Of a stretch of 64,000 nucleotides of DNA, positions 53,087 through 64,000 are shown in pieces. The notes under the pieces were generated by a model. That model did not search any database. It saw nothing but the letters and a program-made list of their open reading frames with translations, and had not been told where the DNA came from. Every line of letters begins with the position of its first letter. The stretch's first letter is position 1. The stretch spans positions 32,745,516-32,809,515 of the forward strand of contig NC_057766.1 in assembly GCF_010389155.1 (NCBI RefSeq), in the 5' to 3' direction. The stretch is from Erigeron canadensis. Lineage: Eukaryota > Streptophyta > Magnoliopsida > Asterales > Asteraceae. The translations under genes and the position numbers were made by a program.

Positions 53087-56000
53087 ATGGGGTGCCCAAG
53101 TCAACAATCCGAAACTGTCTCTCTTGCTCAAGGAGCGAAGGATGCGTCCTGTAGGCCACTTAGAACCTCACCAGCGTTTATGGTAAATTCTGAAATTGGT
53201 GCAGTTTTATCTGTCATGAGGAGAAACGTGCGGTGGGGAGGTCGGTATCTTGAAGATGAAGATCAATTAGATCACTCCCTCATCCAATCTTTCAAGGACA
53301 TACGAAGAGAAGTCTTTTCTTGGCAAAAGCAGTGGCATACTATCAATCCAATTGTGTATCTGCAGCCCTTTTTGGATGTAATTCAGTCTGATGAAACCGG
53401 TGCACCAATTACTGGTGTTGCCTTATCTTCTGTATACAAATTTGTCACCCTTGAAGTACTTGAACTTGATACTGTTAATGTAGCTGATGCATTGCATCTA
53501 ATTGTTGATGCTGTTACAAGCTGTCGTTTTGAAGTGACTGATCCTGCATCCGAGGAAGTAGTGTTAGTGAAAATACTTCAGGTTCTTCTTGCTTGCATGA
53601 AGAACAAAGCATCGGTTAAGTTGAGTAACCAGCATGTATGTGACATGGTGAACACGTGTTTCCAGATAGTTCATCAAGCAAGCTCAAAAAGTGAACTGTT
53701 GCAGAGGATAGCTCGGCAGACAATGCATGAGCTGGTCAGATGTATTTTTTCACATCTTCACAATGTTGGTACCCCACATGCCAATGACGAGGTAATGATA
53801 TATGGTGTATGAGCTAGTCACTAATTCTCTCCTTTTTATAAATATAAAATGTGAAATATAACCACTCTTCTTTTGCAGGCTGGCAGTAAACAACAGGACA
53901 ATGGTTATGCTGACTCAAAAATTGAAGTCAAAGCAAGTTCTGTTGTAGAATCTACAAATCTTTCCACAGGCACACTTGTCGTTAAAGAGGATGATCGTAT
54001 TGGCGAGGTTGGTCAAACTAAGGAGCTCCTAACAACTGAGCCATATGGGGTTCCATGCATGGTGGAAATATTCCAGTTTCTTTGTTCTCTTCTTAATGCG
54101 GTAGAGACTGGGGGAATGGGCCCCAGATCCAACTCTTTATCGTATGATGAAGATGTTCCCTTGTTCTCCTTGGGGTTAATTAACTCTGCCATTGAATTAG
54201 GTGGAGCTTCTTTTGACCAACATCCCGAGTTATTAGCTTTGGTGGAAAATGATCTATTCCGTAGCTTAATGCAGTTCGGTTTGTCCCCAAGTCCACTGAT
54301 TCTGTCTACTGTGTGTAGCATTGTTTTAAATTTATACCATCTTTTACGCATCAAGCTAAAACTACAGTTGGAAGCATTCTTTTCCTCTGTGCTTATGAGG
54401 ATAGCACAAAACAAACATGGAGCTAAATATCAACAGCAGGAGGTTGCTATGGAAACTATTGTGGATCTTTGCAGGCAGCCAACATTTATTTATGAACTGT
54501 ATGCCAATTATGATTGTGATATTTCCTGTAGCAATATCTTTGAAGATCTAGTTAACTTATTATCAAAAAGCGCTTTTCCGGTCAACAGCCTGTTATCAGC
54601 TACACATGTTCTTGCTCTTGAGGGATTGGTTGCCATGATTAATGTTATGTCTGAAAAAACGAGAGGTGAAGTTCCTGCATTGGAACCTGATCTGGATAAT
54701 AATGAGCCGTTTTGGAAGGTGGAATGTGAGAGTTATGAAAACCCTGATGATTGGGTACCTTATATTCGTAAGAAGAAACACATGAAGAAAAAGTTGATGG
54801 TTGGGGCTGATCATTTTAATCGGGATCCTAAAAAAGGTCTGCAGTTTCTTCAAGGTATGCATGTGTTACCTGATACACTTGACCCTGTAAGTGTAGCATG
54901 TTTTTTGAGGTACACAATTGGGTTAGATAAGAATCTTATTGGTGATTATTTAGGAAATCATGATCAATTTTGTGTTGATGTGCTACAAGAGTTTGCTAGA
55001 ACATTTAAGTTTCAAGACATGAATCTCGACATTGCATTGCGTGTTTTCTTGGAAACTTTTAGATTACCCGGTGAAGCCCAGAAGATCCAGAGAGTTGTTG
55101 AGGCATTTTCTGAACAATATTATGAGCAATCACCAGATACTCTAGCTAACAAAGATGCTGCCCTGCTATTATCTTACTCTCTAATATTGCTTAACACAGA
55201 TCAGCATAATGCACAAGTCAAAAGGAAGATGACCGAAGAAGATTTTATTCGTAATAACCGCCGAATAAACGGTGGTAATGATCTCCCGCGTGAGTACCTG
55301 TGCGAGCTTTACCACTCAATTTGTGAAAATGAGATTCGGATGACCCCAGTTCAAGGCGCGGTTATCCCAACCATGAGCCATGATAACTGGGTCGGGTTAC
55401 TTTATAAATCTACTCAATCTGCACCATATATCATTTGTGATTCTGGAGAGCTAATTAACAGCGAAATGTTCGCTATTTTATCAGGCCCGACTGTTGCTGC
55501 TTTGTCTGTGGTACTGGATGTTGTAGAGCAAGAAGATGTGTTACAAACATGTATAAATGGATTTCTAATTGTTGGTAGGATCGCAGGCTGTTATCATCTG
55601 GATGATGTGTTAGATGGTTTGCTTATCTCTCTCTCTAAGTTTACCACCCTCTTGGTTCCTATGTCTGTTGAAGAATCCATTCTTCATTTTGGCAATGATA
55701 CTAAAGCTAGAAAGACAACTATAGCAGTTTTTACAATAGCAAATGCATATGGTGATTATATACGCTCAGGTTGGAGAAACACAGTGGATTGCATCTTAAG
55801 TTTACAGAAATTAGGTCTTCTTCCTGCCCGCATAGCTAGTGATGCAGCTGACGACGTGGATAAAATCTCAGAATCTGATCCAGAAAAAAATATTTTACTC
55901 TCTCCACCAGCACGCACTGTGCTAGCTGCCACTCATATTCGAAAATCATCAGGTTTGATGGGCCGATTTAGTGATTTTCTTTACTATGATGCAGAAAAAC

Positions 56001-57403
56001 CCACTCCCGAACCATCTAAAGAACAGCTTGAAGCACGCAAGCATGCTGTGGAAACTGTTAGAAGTTGCCATGTGAATACCATATTTACTGAGAGCAAGTT
56101 TCTTCAGTCGGAGTCTCTCTCAAATCTTGCTCGGGCCCTCATATCAGCTGCCAGTCAATCCCGTGAAGAGGGTGCCGTTTTTTGTTTGGAGTTGCTGATT
56201 ACAGTCACACTAAATAACCGGGATAGAATTATGCTTTTATGGCAAGGGGTTTATGAATACATTGCCAATATTGTGCAGTCAGCAGTGATGCCTAGTACTT
56301 TAGTTGAAAAGGCGGTTTTTGGGCTCATACGAATTTGTCAGCGGCTTTTACCTTATAAGGAAAACTTAACTGACGAGCTTCTTAAATCCCTTCAACTGAT
56401 TTTAAAACTTGATGCTAGGGTGGCCGATGCATACTGTGAACACATCACACAGGAAGTTATGCGCCTCGTGAAAGCAAATGCAAGGCAAATAAAATCTCAC
56501 ATGGGTTGGCGAACCATCACATCTTTACTCTCAATCACTGCCCGCCATCCAGAAGCTTCCGAACCAGGATTCGAGACATTAGAATTCATCATGTTAGACG
56601 GAGCTCACTTGTTACCTGCAAATTTTGTTCTGTGTGTCAATGCAGCCCGACAATTTGCTGAGTCCCGAGTAGGGGACATTACCAGGTCTGTTAAGTCGCT
56701 GGATTTAATGGCTGCTTCAGCTGGGTGCCTGGTAAGGTGGTCTCGTGAGACTAAAGAAGCAGTCGGGGAAGAAGCAGAAACCGCCATTAAATTGTACCAA
56801 GATATTGGTGAAATGTGGCTGAGGTTGGCACAAGGGTTAAGAAAAGTGTGTCTAGATCCGCGGGAAGAAATTAGGAACCATGCCATTTTGATGTTGCAGA
56901 GTTGCTTGACCACTTTAAATGGTGTTCATGTTCAAGATGATTTTTGGTCTCAATGTTTTGATTTGGTGGTCTTTACATTGGTGAACGATTTGCTTGAAAT
57001 TGTTCAAGAAAAGTCTCCAAAAGAGTATAGAAACATGGAAGGTACCCTTATTTTATCATTAAAGCTCTTGTCCAATGCCTTTTTACATTCTTTATCAAGT
57101 CTTTCTCGGTTAGTGTCATTTTGTAAAGTATGGCTAGGGGTTTTAAGCTGTATGGAAAGGTTTATGAAGGTGAAATTTAGAGGAAAAAAGAGCGATAAGA
57201 TTCACGAAACAGTAACTGAGCTTCTCAAAAACATTCTGCTTGTGATGAAATCTAGTGGAATCCTTGTTCCAACTGACGCTGTTGGTTCTGATAGTTTTTG
57301 GCAGTTGACATGGTTACATGTCAAAAATATAGCACCTAATTTGCAGACAGAGGTTTTCCCCGAAAACAAACTCGAACAATCAGTTCCTAATGCGCTAAAC
57401 TAG
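53087..57403 (+). CDS. GNL1: GNOM-like large ARF guanine-nucleotide exchange factor (GBF1 class, GNL1-like)
   Basis: It activates ARF GTPases for COPI vesicle formation and Golgi/endosomal traffic. Two coding exons, 53087-53791 and 53879-57403, joined in phase 0, give 1,409 residues; GNOM has 1,451. The frame also offers an ATG at 53,075, but the one at 53,087 (MGCPSQQ) fits the family start better. The N-terminal DCB region contains MRRNVRWG and SDETGAPITGVALSS. The HUS box NYDCD is at 445. The Sec7 domain spans about 550-720 with catalytic Glu634 (FRLPGEAQKI), and HDS regions follow to the C-terminus. Residue 672 is Leu in YSLILLNTDQHN, the position corresponding to GNOM Met696. That supports GNL1 over GNOM and predicts brefeldin A resistance. 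No truncation or frame break is seen. Confidence 0.95.
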
Positions 57404-58488
57404 TATCAATTTTCAATATTTGAGTCAGTTCAATTTTTGTCGTGGCGATCAAGGGAATGATTTGAACAGATAGTTTTAGGTTTTCATATATTTGTATACT
57501 TAGGTTGTATAATTGTCAAAAATGCTTAGAAGGGATTTTCTTTTCATAGTTTCTTTTGTAACCTTTTTGCATATATAGGTTGTTCATGTAGATAGAGATT
57601 CTCCAGCATACATTGTTACTTTGACATTCATGAACTGAAGATATTAAAGCCACTTTGGCCATTTGTTGTTATACAAAGTGTTTTCATGAATACTCATGCA
57701 GTCATGCTAAGTTGTATCTGCTTTATACCTCAAAGAACTCGGTGGTTGCTAACATGATACTTAAACCCCTTGATCTTGCATTAAAGTGATAGACCATCCG
57801 ACTATTTTGTTTGACGATAGTGGTACGTTTACTAACCATGTTTATCACAATGACACAATATACCTCTTGATCTCAAGTTAATCTGTTATGTCTAAAGATC
57901 CATGATCATTGCATATAATGATGAACACCATTTATTTAACTGTCATGCTTTGGCATTTGAAGCGGTCTCATATTGTTGATACCGTTCCAATCTTCCAACA
58001 AGTGATTTCCTTTCATATCGTGCATTGAATACATGATAATTGTGCAACAAACTATACAAACAGATGATGCATTATACTAGTATGTATATGAATTTAGTGC
58101 TAACTTTATCCCATATTCAAATTTGAGTTTAAAATGGTAAAAATCTTGATGAAAGAGAGGTGAGGAGATGTAACGATACAAAACAATCGATATGATTTAA
58201 TATGCTAAATAAGTCCAAACGAAGTGTTAAAATAGTAAACCGATGTATATATGTCACCTAGAGAATTAAATTAGTAACCAATAGACACATGACACACCTA
58301 GAAAATTAAACTGTATCATAATTTGAAATTTGTTGTAATACATGGCTAAGTGATGATCAAACTTGTATTACATGGGTTCATTATTTACAAAACAAACTAC
58401 TGTATAACCAAGTCATAGATAGTCATCATTATGTTTTAGTGTCGTATCTTATTATTATAAGATATTTAGGAACAAGATAATACAAATT
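57404..58488 (+). other. GNL1 3' UTR and intergenic DNA
   Basis: Probable 3' UTR extends for about 250-300 bp past the stop. The rest is AT-rich intergenic DNA without recognisable genes or element ends. Confidence 0.5.
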
Positions 58489-58560
58489 GGGGATGTAGCT
58501 CAAATGGTAGAGCGCTCGCTTTGCATGCGAGAGGCACGGGGTTCGATCCCCCGCATCTCC
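58489..58560 (+). tRNA. tRNA-Ala (anticodon UGC)
   Basis: The 72-base cloverleaf folds completely. The acceptor stem pairs GGGGATG with CATCTCC (one G-T pair). The D arm is GCTC/GAGC and the anticodon arm CTCGC/GCGAG with loop TTTGCAT (anticodon TGC at 58,522-58,524). The T arm is CGGGG/CCCCG with loop TTCGATC. Internal A-box and B-box (GGTTCGATCCC) promoters are intact. A CAA triplet lies a few bases upstream, as is common in plant tRNA genes, and a T-run terminator follows at about 58,570. There is no intron and no encoded CCA. Confidence 0.97.
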
Positions 58561-58567
58561 ATATTAA

Positions 58568-58580
58568 AAATTCTTTTTTT
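58568..58580 (+). terminator. Pol III T-run terminator of tRNA-Ala
   Basis: TTCTTTTTTTC begins about 10 bases after the tRNA 3' end, the normal RNA polymerase III stop signal. Confidence 0.7.
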
Positions 58581-59241
58581 CATTTTTTATTTTGAAGATG
58601 ATATATAAAGTTGTGGGTTAAAATAATGCAAAATAGATATAATACTAGAAAATATTTAGAATAGAAACACTTCACATGCTATAGAGTGTTGTAGTAACTT
58701 ATTCGTATTCAAATGGGATGCAAACGTTCAATCCGTACTTCCATAGAGACACCTTAATTTTCATTTTCATGAGTTTGTTTTCGTATTATATATTTTATCA
58801 ACTAAATTTTAGTAAATCAAAGGACTACATAAAAGCTTTAATCGAATGAATGTCACTTTGTATTTTTTTTAAACAAATCATTATTGGAATCTTATTAGAC
58901 AAAGGCAAAATGGGCAAAGAGGAGGGGCTTCAGGGATGGGGATAATTGATATTAGGTATGTAAGTTGTAACCATTAACACTCCCATAGAAGTCAAACAAT
59001 CTCAGGGGTGGTTGGTTAGATGTATTTAGGGATGGGTAATGGATATGATAATAAAAGAATATGTCTGGTTATAAAAATAGGAGTTAATCAATACTAAAAA
59101 TGGGTAATGGACCATTAATAACTATCATTACCCATTAATAACTTTTCCCCCACTAAATGCATATTCCGTAATTCTCATTTTTCACTTAACAACACATGAT
59201 GTAGTTATCAAATTGCTCGTATATATTATACATACCTACAT
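58581..59241. other. AT-rich intergenic DNA
   Basis: No gene. A short stretch at about 59,030-59,140 repeats GGGTAATGGA and its inverse and may be a decayed small element. Confidence 0.4.
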
Positions 59242-59621
59242 AGGGTAACACTCCGGTAAGAACACTCTTAAAATAAGAACAATGAGAACACCTTAAAAAC
59301 ATAATTTTGATGCATTAAAAGTCCATAAAACTAACATAGTGCATTACTAATTATCTTTATTTAAGTGTTTAACAACACATTCATCCGTTAAAATTGAAAT
59401 AATCATTTTTTTTTGTTTTTTGGATGCATAATCATCAAAATGATGCATCCAACAAAAAACGTGATTTTTTCGATTTTGATGAATCAATGTGTTATTAAAC
59501 ACTTAAATAATGATAATTAGTTATGCACTATATCAATTTTACAGACTTTTAATGCATCAAAATAATATTTTTAAGGTGTTCTCACTGTTCTTAATTTAAA
59601 ATTATTCTTATTTAATTGTCT
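59242..59621. mobile_element. foldback element, copy 2 of the 23.3-kb family
   Basis: It opens AGGGTAACACTCCGGTAAGA, as at 23,301. The arms match those of the first copy almost base for base in many stretches (AGTCCATAAAACTAACATAG; AATGATAATTAGTTA). The loop differs. Unlike copy 1 its right side is not a (TA)n tract. Confidence 0.75.
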
Positions 59622-59895
59622 AATTGTTGTTAACAGCATATTAGATATCCCCGTATAGTTTTGGTCCCTTGCCATTTGGGAGGATTGTGTGAATGATAAT
59701 AAATATTTTTTTTAACAAAAAGTTGAAATGATATTTTTATGTGCCGACAACTTTTAGTGATCCAAGAAAGTCAAAGCGAGTAAACGTCGTCGTATAAGCT
59801 CTTATCCACGCGTATACATACATCCCACTTGTAACTATCAAATCCACTCAGAATATACCGCGAAAAATTAGAACCCCTAAAAGCAAGCAGTCAAA

Positions 59896-62256
59896 ATGTC
59901 ATACTATCCAAAAGGTCACCATTACGAATCCGGCGATGACGTCGATGACTTCGACGACTACGATTCAACTCCATACGACGGTGGATACGACATCGCCCTC
60001 ACTTACGGCCGTCCTCTTCCACCGTCGGAGGAGATCTGCTATGCTTCCACTTCAACCTCTTCAGGTGGTTTTGATTATGAAGGATCTAATTACTCTTCTC
60101 ATGCTGAGCCATCTGCTTATGGAGAAGAAGCTCAGGATAATGAGTATAAGAGTTATGTGAGAGCTAAGCCACGTCCTGGTCATGGATATGGAGCTCCTGC
60201 TGCTGCTGCTGCTGGTGGTGGTTATGGACGGCGTCCGGAGGAGCCGAGTTCGGAGTATGGATCTGAATATGGACGGAAACAGGAGGTTCCGGAATCTCGA
60301 TATGGATCTGGTGGTGGTGGTTATGGACGAAAACAGGAGGATCCGGAATCTGAATACGGATCTGGTGGTGGTGGATATGGACGGAAACATGAGGATCCGG
60401 AATCTGAATACGGATCTGGTGGTGGTGGATATGGACGGAAACATGAGGATCCGAAGCCGGAATATGGATCCGGATATGGAAGGAGGCAGGAGGAACCGGA
60501 TTCTGAATACGGATCTGGATATGGCCGGAAACATGAGGATCCGACTCCGGAATATGGATCTGGATATGGTCGTAGGCAGGAAGAACCGGGATATGGTCGT
60601 AGGCAGGAGGAACAGACACAGGAATATGGTTCTGAATATGGACGTAGGCAGGAGGAACCGGTTTCGGAGTATGGATCGGGTTATGGCCGTCGGCAGGAGG
60701 AACCGGTTTCTGAGTATGGATCGGGTTACGGCCGTAGGCAGGAAGAACCGGTTTCGGAGTATGGATCTGGATATGAGAGGAGGAGTGAGGAAGAATATCC
60801 AAAACCTAGTTACGGAAGGCGAGATGACGATGAAAATGAAGGTTATGGTGGTCGTAAGAAACATGTAAGTTTTACCGAAAATTTCTAGTGTGTAATTGCT
60901 AAATGTACTTCTGATTTAACTTGTTTAATGTGATAATTATGCATGTAGATTAAGATGTTAGAGTAGTAGCCTATGACTTGAGTATTGATCCGAATTAGTT
61001 TTAGAAAGTTAGATTGAATTAGGAACTTCAACTCTGTTTATACAGCTAAAATGCATGATCGTTTACTAAATGCACAGGAGATTGTCTTCGTAGAACATTA
61101 TAGCTTTTGTCCAGGGGATTATATAGCTCTTTTTTTTTTTGTCTATTGAGCATTGTAGCATCGATGTTGTATGAACTGGGATTTCAAACTACATGAATTA
61201 CTTATGTCAATTGTGTCATAATCTCAATCTCTTTGCTTATCCTCCTCCAAAGAAGCTTAGCGACTTACTGCCTTGGCCCCTTTTAAATTGGAGAACGAGT
61301 TCTCTTTAGTTTCCTAGAAAAAGTTTTGTTGTATAAGACAAATGAAGGGTTAGATAATGTTTGGCACTTTGGCTCAAGGTAAAAGTAGGAGACCCTTTAC
61401 AATGGAGAAATGTAGACACCTGCAATTTGTTGTTTTCTAAAACGTAGTTATCAAATGGAAAAGCCGGTTTCCCATTTTCTATAATATTTTTTCCTTCAAA
61501 TCATCTATTTGAACATGATTCTAGCTTTTTCCTTGAAACATTTCCAGAGAGCATTCTTATTTTTTATAACTATAAACCTAATTAATGTTTGAGGCAAGTC
61601 GAATACTGATATAGTATATATTCTGCATGGGAAAGTGTGTTACTTGTTTCTTGAGACAAGTCTTTATCGTTATTTGGTTTGCTTCAAATATTATTTCTCT
61701 TTTCTTGTATTGCTGCTTACCAGTGTGTACCTTTGTTGTCAATCAAATATATGTGTATGAAGGTTTCTGATGAGATGAGAAAATGTTGGATCGTATAAGA
61801 ACTGCACTAAACCAAACTAGTGAAACTAGGTCTTCAAAATGCCTTTTATAGGGTCTTGTGAAGGGATATAGAAATTGTGGTTTCCACTTGTGAATAGGTT
61901 GGAACTTGGAAGGATTTTGCATCTCCTACCAAATGATATACCATATTTTTGAAATTTGTGAAAGGACTACCTGATCGTGAAATATTGTTGTATAGATAGA
62001 AGACGACATTTTCAGCTCATTTTAAGACAATAACATCAGCACACATAGTTTTTCTCTCTTTGATCAGTTTTCAATTTTTGTGTTTTCCATTTGTGTCATC
62101 TGCAAAAATAAGAGTCATGAATCATGATAATTGTAATGCTTATGACCTATTAATTACAATGTGAATATGCAGGGAGATGATGGTTCTGATGATGATGACG
62201 ATGATGAGAAAAAGCGTAGGCACCACCACCACCACCGCAAGCATTACGATGATTGA
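59896..62256 (+). CDS. repeat-rich low-complexity protein, At5g39570/PLDRP1-like
   Basis: Exons 59896-60864 and 62173-62256 joined in phase 0 (donor GTAAGT, acceptor ATGCAG) give 350 residues. The N-terminal block (GDDVDDFDDYDSTPYDGGYD, then YGRPLPPSEEICY) resembles what I recall for Arabidopsis At5g39570, called PLD-regulated protein 1. Residues about 105-315 are some 14 imperfect repeats of YGRRQEEPxSEYGSG type, rich in Tyr, Gly, Arg and Glu and predicted disordered. Exon 2 adds an acidic then His-rich tail (DDDDDDEKKRRHHHHH). Molecular function is not established from sequence. If the 1,308-bp intron were retained, the protein would end after VSFTENF at residue 330. Confidence 0.85.
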
Positions 62257-63526
62257 GAGGAAGCTTGGTTTGTCGGGTTCATTCTTTCTCCATACCATTA
62301 TGTTGAATAAAGGAGTGGCAATTGGAATGTGTGATGTTTCCATGTGTTGCCATTACAAACAACTGGTTTTTGTCTTTAATGTTGTGTGAAAATCTTCCTT
62401 GCATTGTGTGCAAAGTGTCTGTTTTGGTTTGTGTTTTGTGGTTTGTATTAATAAATGTCCCAAACATTTCAGGTTTCTGATCATCAGAAGTATGATTTCA
62501 ATCTTTTGTATCTTCTCATCTTTTAATACACAATCAATGGTTTCTGGTCTTTGCAAGTATCATTTCATTCCTTCATATGTTTAAATTTTTTAATGTCTAT
62601 CGAGAATCCATCCAGCTACAGACCATACTAATTAATTAGTTATTCCTGTTATAATCTTAAAATGCATTTATGAGCTAAGTTGTATACGAGCAAATCTGGG
62701 TATTAAGTTTCGTTTGCTTGGTGTCGTCTATAAGATTCAGTGAGTGAATGTTAGGTGAGTTTTGACATTGGTTTTTAAATAAGAACACATGGTAACAGCC
62801 TGGGACAGCCATGGAAACATTTGGCTTGAGGTAGAGAGCTTTTAACTGCCAAAAGAACTTGAAGCCCTTTAAATTTATGTTTTTGGACTAATTTTTTTTG
62901 CAGCAAAATTTGTTTTAGTAGAATGTCCAAAGCTGCTCAACAAGATCTTACAATATAAAACTGAGAATGATTGGATTATCTAGAATTTGAAATTTTAGAA
63001 AGGTAAAATGCGTTTGATTTGACTTTTGCTATTAAAACAACCTTGGGGGTATGATTTGTGAGGTGCTAGCCCCTATGTGACATAGGGCCGGTTTATTTGA
63101 TGCAGTGAGGCCCATTAGCAACAAAGACACTGAAACACTCTAGTGAGAAATGACCCCTACCTCACCGATGTCTCTCTCGTTCTGACTTCTGAGTAGAATG
63201 TGGGGTTGTTTGTCAGACTTCCAATAATGAGATAATCTAGTTTCAATATCAAAAACTTGTTAGGAACAACAAATCTGTATAGTAGAACTGTATGTAACGT
63301 TCTAGTAAGAAATATATGCAAGTGACAATCATAATGTAAGATCGTTGCAGTTAATTTACAGCCGGAAATAAAAGGTTTTCCTTTTTTGGCAGCTGCGAAA
63401 TGATCATGTATAAAACTAGGAAATGTGTAATCAAACATGATAAAAGAATCAAAATTGACAGAAAGAAAGAAAGAATCTTCTATGATATGTCAAAAGAAAA
63501 AGAAAGTTGAAGTTTGTGGAGGAAAA
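62257..63526. other. 3' UTRs of the PLDRP1-like and p24-delta genes with short intergenic DNA
   Basis: The two genes are convergent. No additional coding sequence or element is supported here. Confidence 0.5.
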
Positions 63527-64000
63527 CTAAATGAGCTTCTTCCTCTGGAAAAATGCCTTCAAATGCCATAGTTGCAGAGCAGCTACTGATAAACATATTA
63601 CAAGGGACAAAAAAGTAAAAGTCTCCATCTTCACGTTAGTCGATGTAATTAGATGTTGCATCATTGCCTCCCTATTTTTTTTACCAACAGAAACACAATT
63701 AACAATATTTACAATAGCAAATTCACAGGTTTTGTTTTGTGAAAGCAAAAACAAGCAGTAGATGTTAATAGTGAAGATATTAATCTCGACAATTACCTCT
63801 CACGAAGCATGAACATCTCTTCATGGATAGTGATGGCTGAATCGTACAATTTCTTCAACTCAAGTTCCATCATCTGTCATGAAATATAACGTTTACTTTT
63901 ATCTGCACAGAATGTCTATGACGGATGATAAAGAGAAAAACTTACTTCAACTTGTCCCTTTTTAGCCACTTTAGACCAATCTTTAGCAGCCAAGCCTGAT
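63527..64000 (-). CDS. p24-delta family cargo receptor, C-terminal part (cut by window edge)
   Basis: p24 proteins are single-pass membrane proteins of COPI/COPII vesicles that sort cargo between ER and Golgi. Three exons on the minus strand: 63946-64000 (open at the edge), 63797-63873, and 63527-63671, all with GT-AG borders and joining in frame. The visible part reads from SGLAAKDWSKVAKKGQVE through a coiled-coil segment (MMELELKKLYDSAITIHEEM). It then has a transmembrane helix (FTFLSLVICLSVAALQLWHL) and a short cytosolic tail with a C-terminal dilysine motif KKLI, preceded by FF, the COPI/COPII binding signals of the family. The GOLD domain and signal peptide lie beyond base 64,000. The delta subfamily is inferred from tail and coiled-coil resemblance. 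Confidence 0.93.

Noticed and set aside
53075..53812. Stand-alone 245-residue protein upstream of the ARF-GEF
   Set aside because: It is the first exon of the GNOM-like gene: a donor at 53,792 and an acceptor before 53,879 join it in phase with the rest, matching the DCB-HUS-Sec7 order of the family.
60061..60864. Long antisense open frames (267 and 212 codons) opposite the repeat-rich gene
   Set aside because: They arise because the sense strand is an in-phase repeat lacking certain codons; composition is repetitive Arg/Ile/Phe or His/Pro with no domain, and sense-strand splicing and homology fit the PLDRP1-like gene.

Overview
This is nuclear DNA from a flowering plant. The genes are intron-containing and plant-specific (SnRK1 kinase alpha subunit, AP2/ERF factor, GNOM-class ARF-GEF, p24-delta cargo receptor), the intergenic DNA is AT-rich, and about half of the window is transposable elements of plant type. 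The gene content suggests a eudicot. The transposon flavour hints at an asterid, possibly Asteraceae, but the sequence alone does not settle the family.

Layout. (1) 1 to about 12,050: the 3' part of a decayed Ty1/copia element (SIRE-like, with a long non-coding 3' region and a 3' LTR). A 3.0-kb solo LTR of another element is nested in it with a clean 5-bp target duplication. (2) 12,050-13,800: AT-rich intergenic DNA with one dispersed repeat and one small MITE. (3) 13,800-18,850: a complete SnRK1 (KIN10/11-type) kinase gene with ten coding exons, one probable GC-AG intron, and a five-copy 128/129-bp tandem array in intron 8. (4) 20,343-21,518, minus strand: a single-exon AP2/ERF transcription factor of the ERF118/ERF119 kind. 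(5) 22,100-29,550: a transposon island. Several foldback/MITE elements sit inside (TA)n tracts, and a hAT-like non-autonomous element carries a Helitron-like insert. (6) 29,723-47,012, minus strand: a Ty3/gypsy chromovirus in the arrangement LTR-internal-LTR-internal-LTR, flanked by one 5-bp target duplication. (7) 47,000-50,300: AT-rich degenerate tandem repeats. (8) 53,087-57,403: a two-exon GNOM-like ARF-GEF, closest to GNL1. (9) 58,489-58,560: a tRNA-Ala(UGC) gene. (10) 59,896-62,256: a repeat-rich, low-complexity protein resembling Arabidopsis At5g39570 (PLDRP1). (11) 63,527-64,000, minus strand: the last three exons of a p24-delta gene, cut by the window edge.

The host genes do not form an operon or cluster. 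They are unrelated housekeeping and regulatory genes: energy signalling, transcription, ER-Golgi ARF activation, ER-Golgi cargo sorting and a disordered protein. GNL1 and p24-delta both act in the early secretory pathway, but their proximity is probably coincidence.

Most notable are the two-unit gypsy composite, whose units differ only by single-base deletions; the cluster of foldback elements that all lie in (TA)n microsatellites, one carrying a GC-richer cargo; the GC-AG intron and dimeric array in SnRK1; and a regularly spaced STQT motif array in the copia gag region. No CRISPR, phage or prokaryotic system is present.
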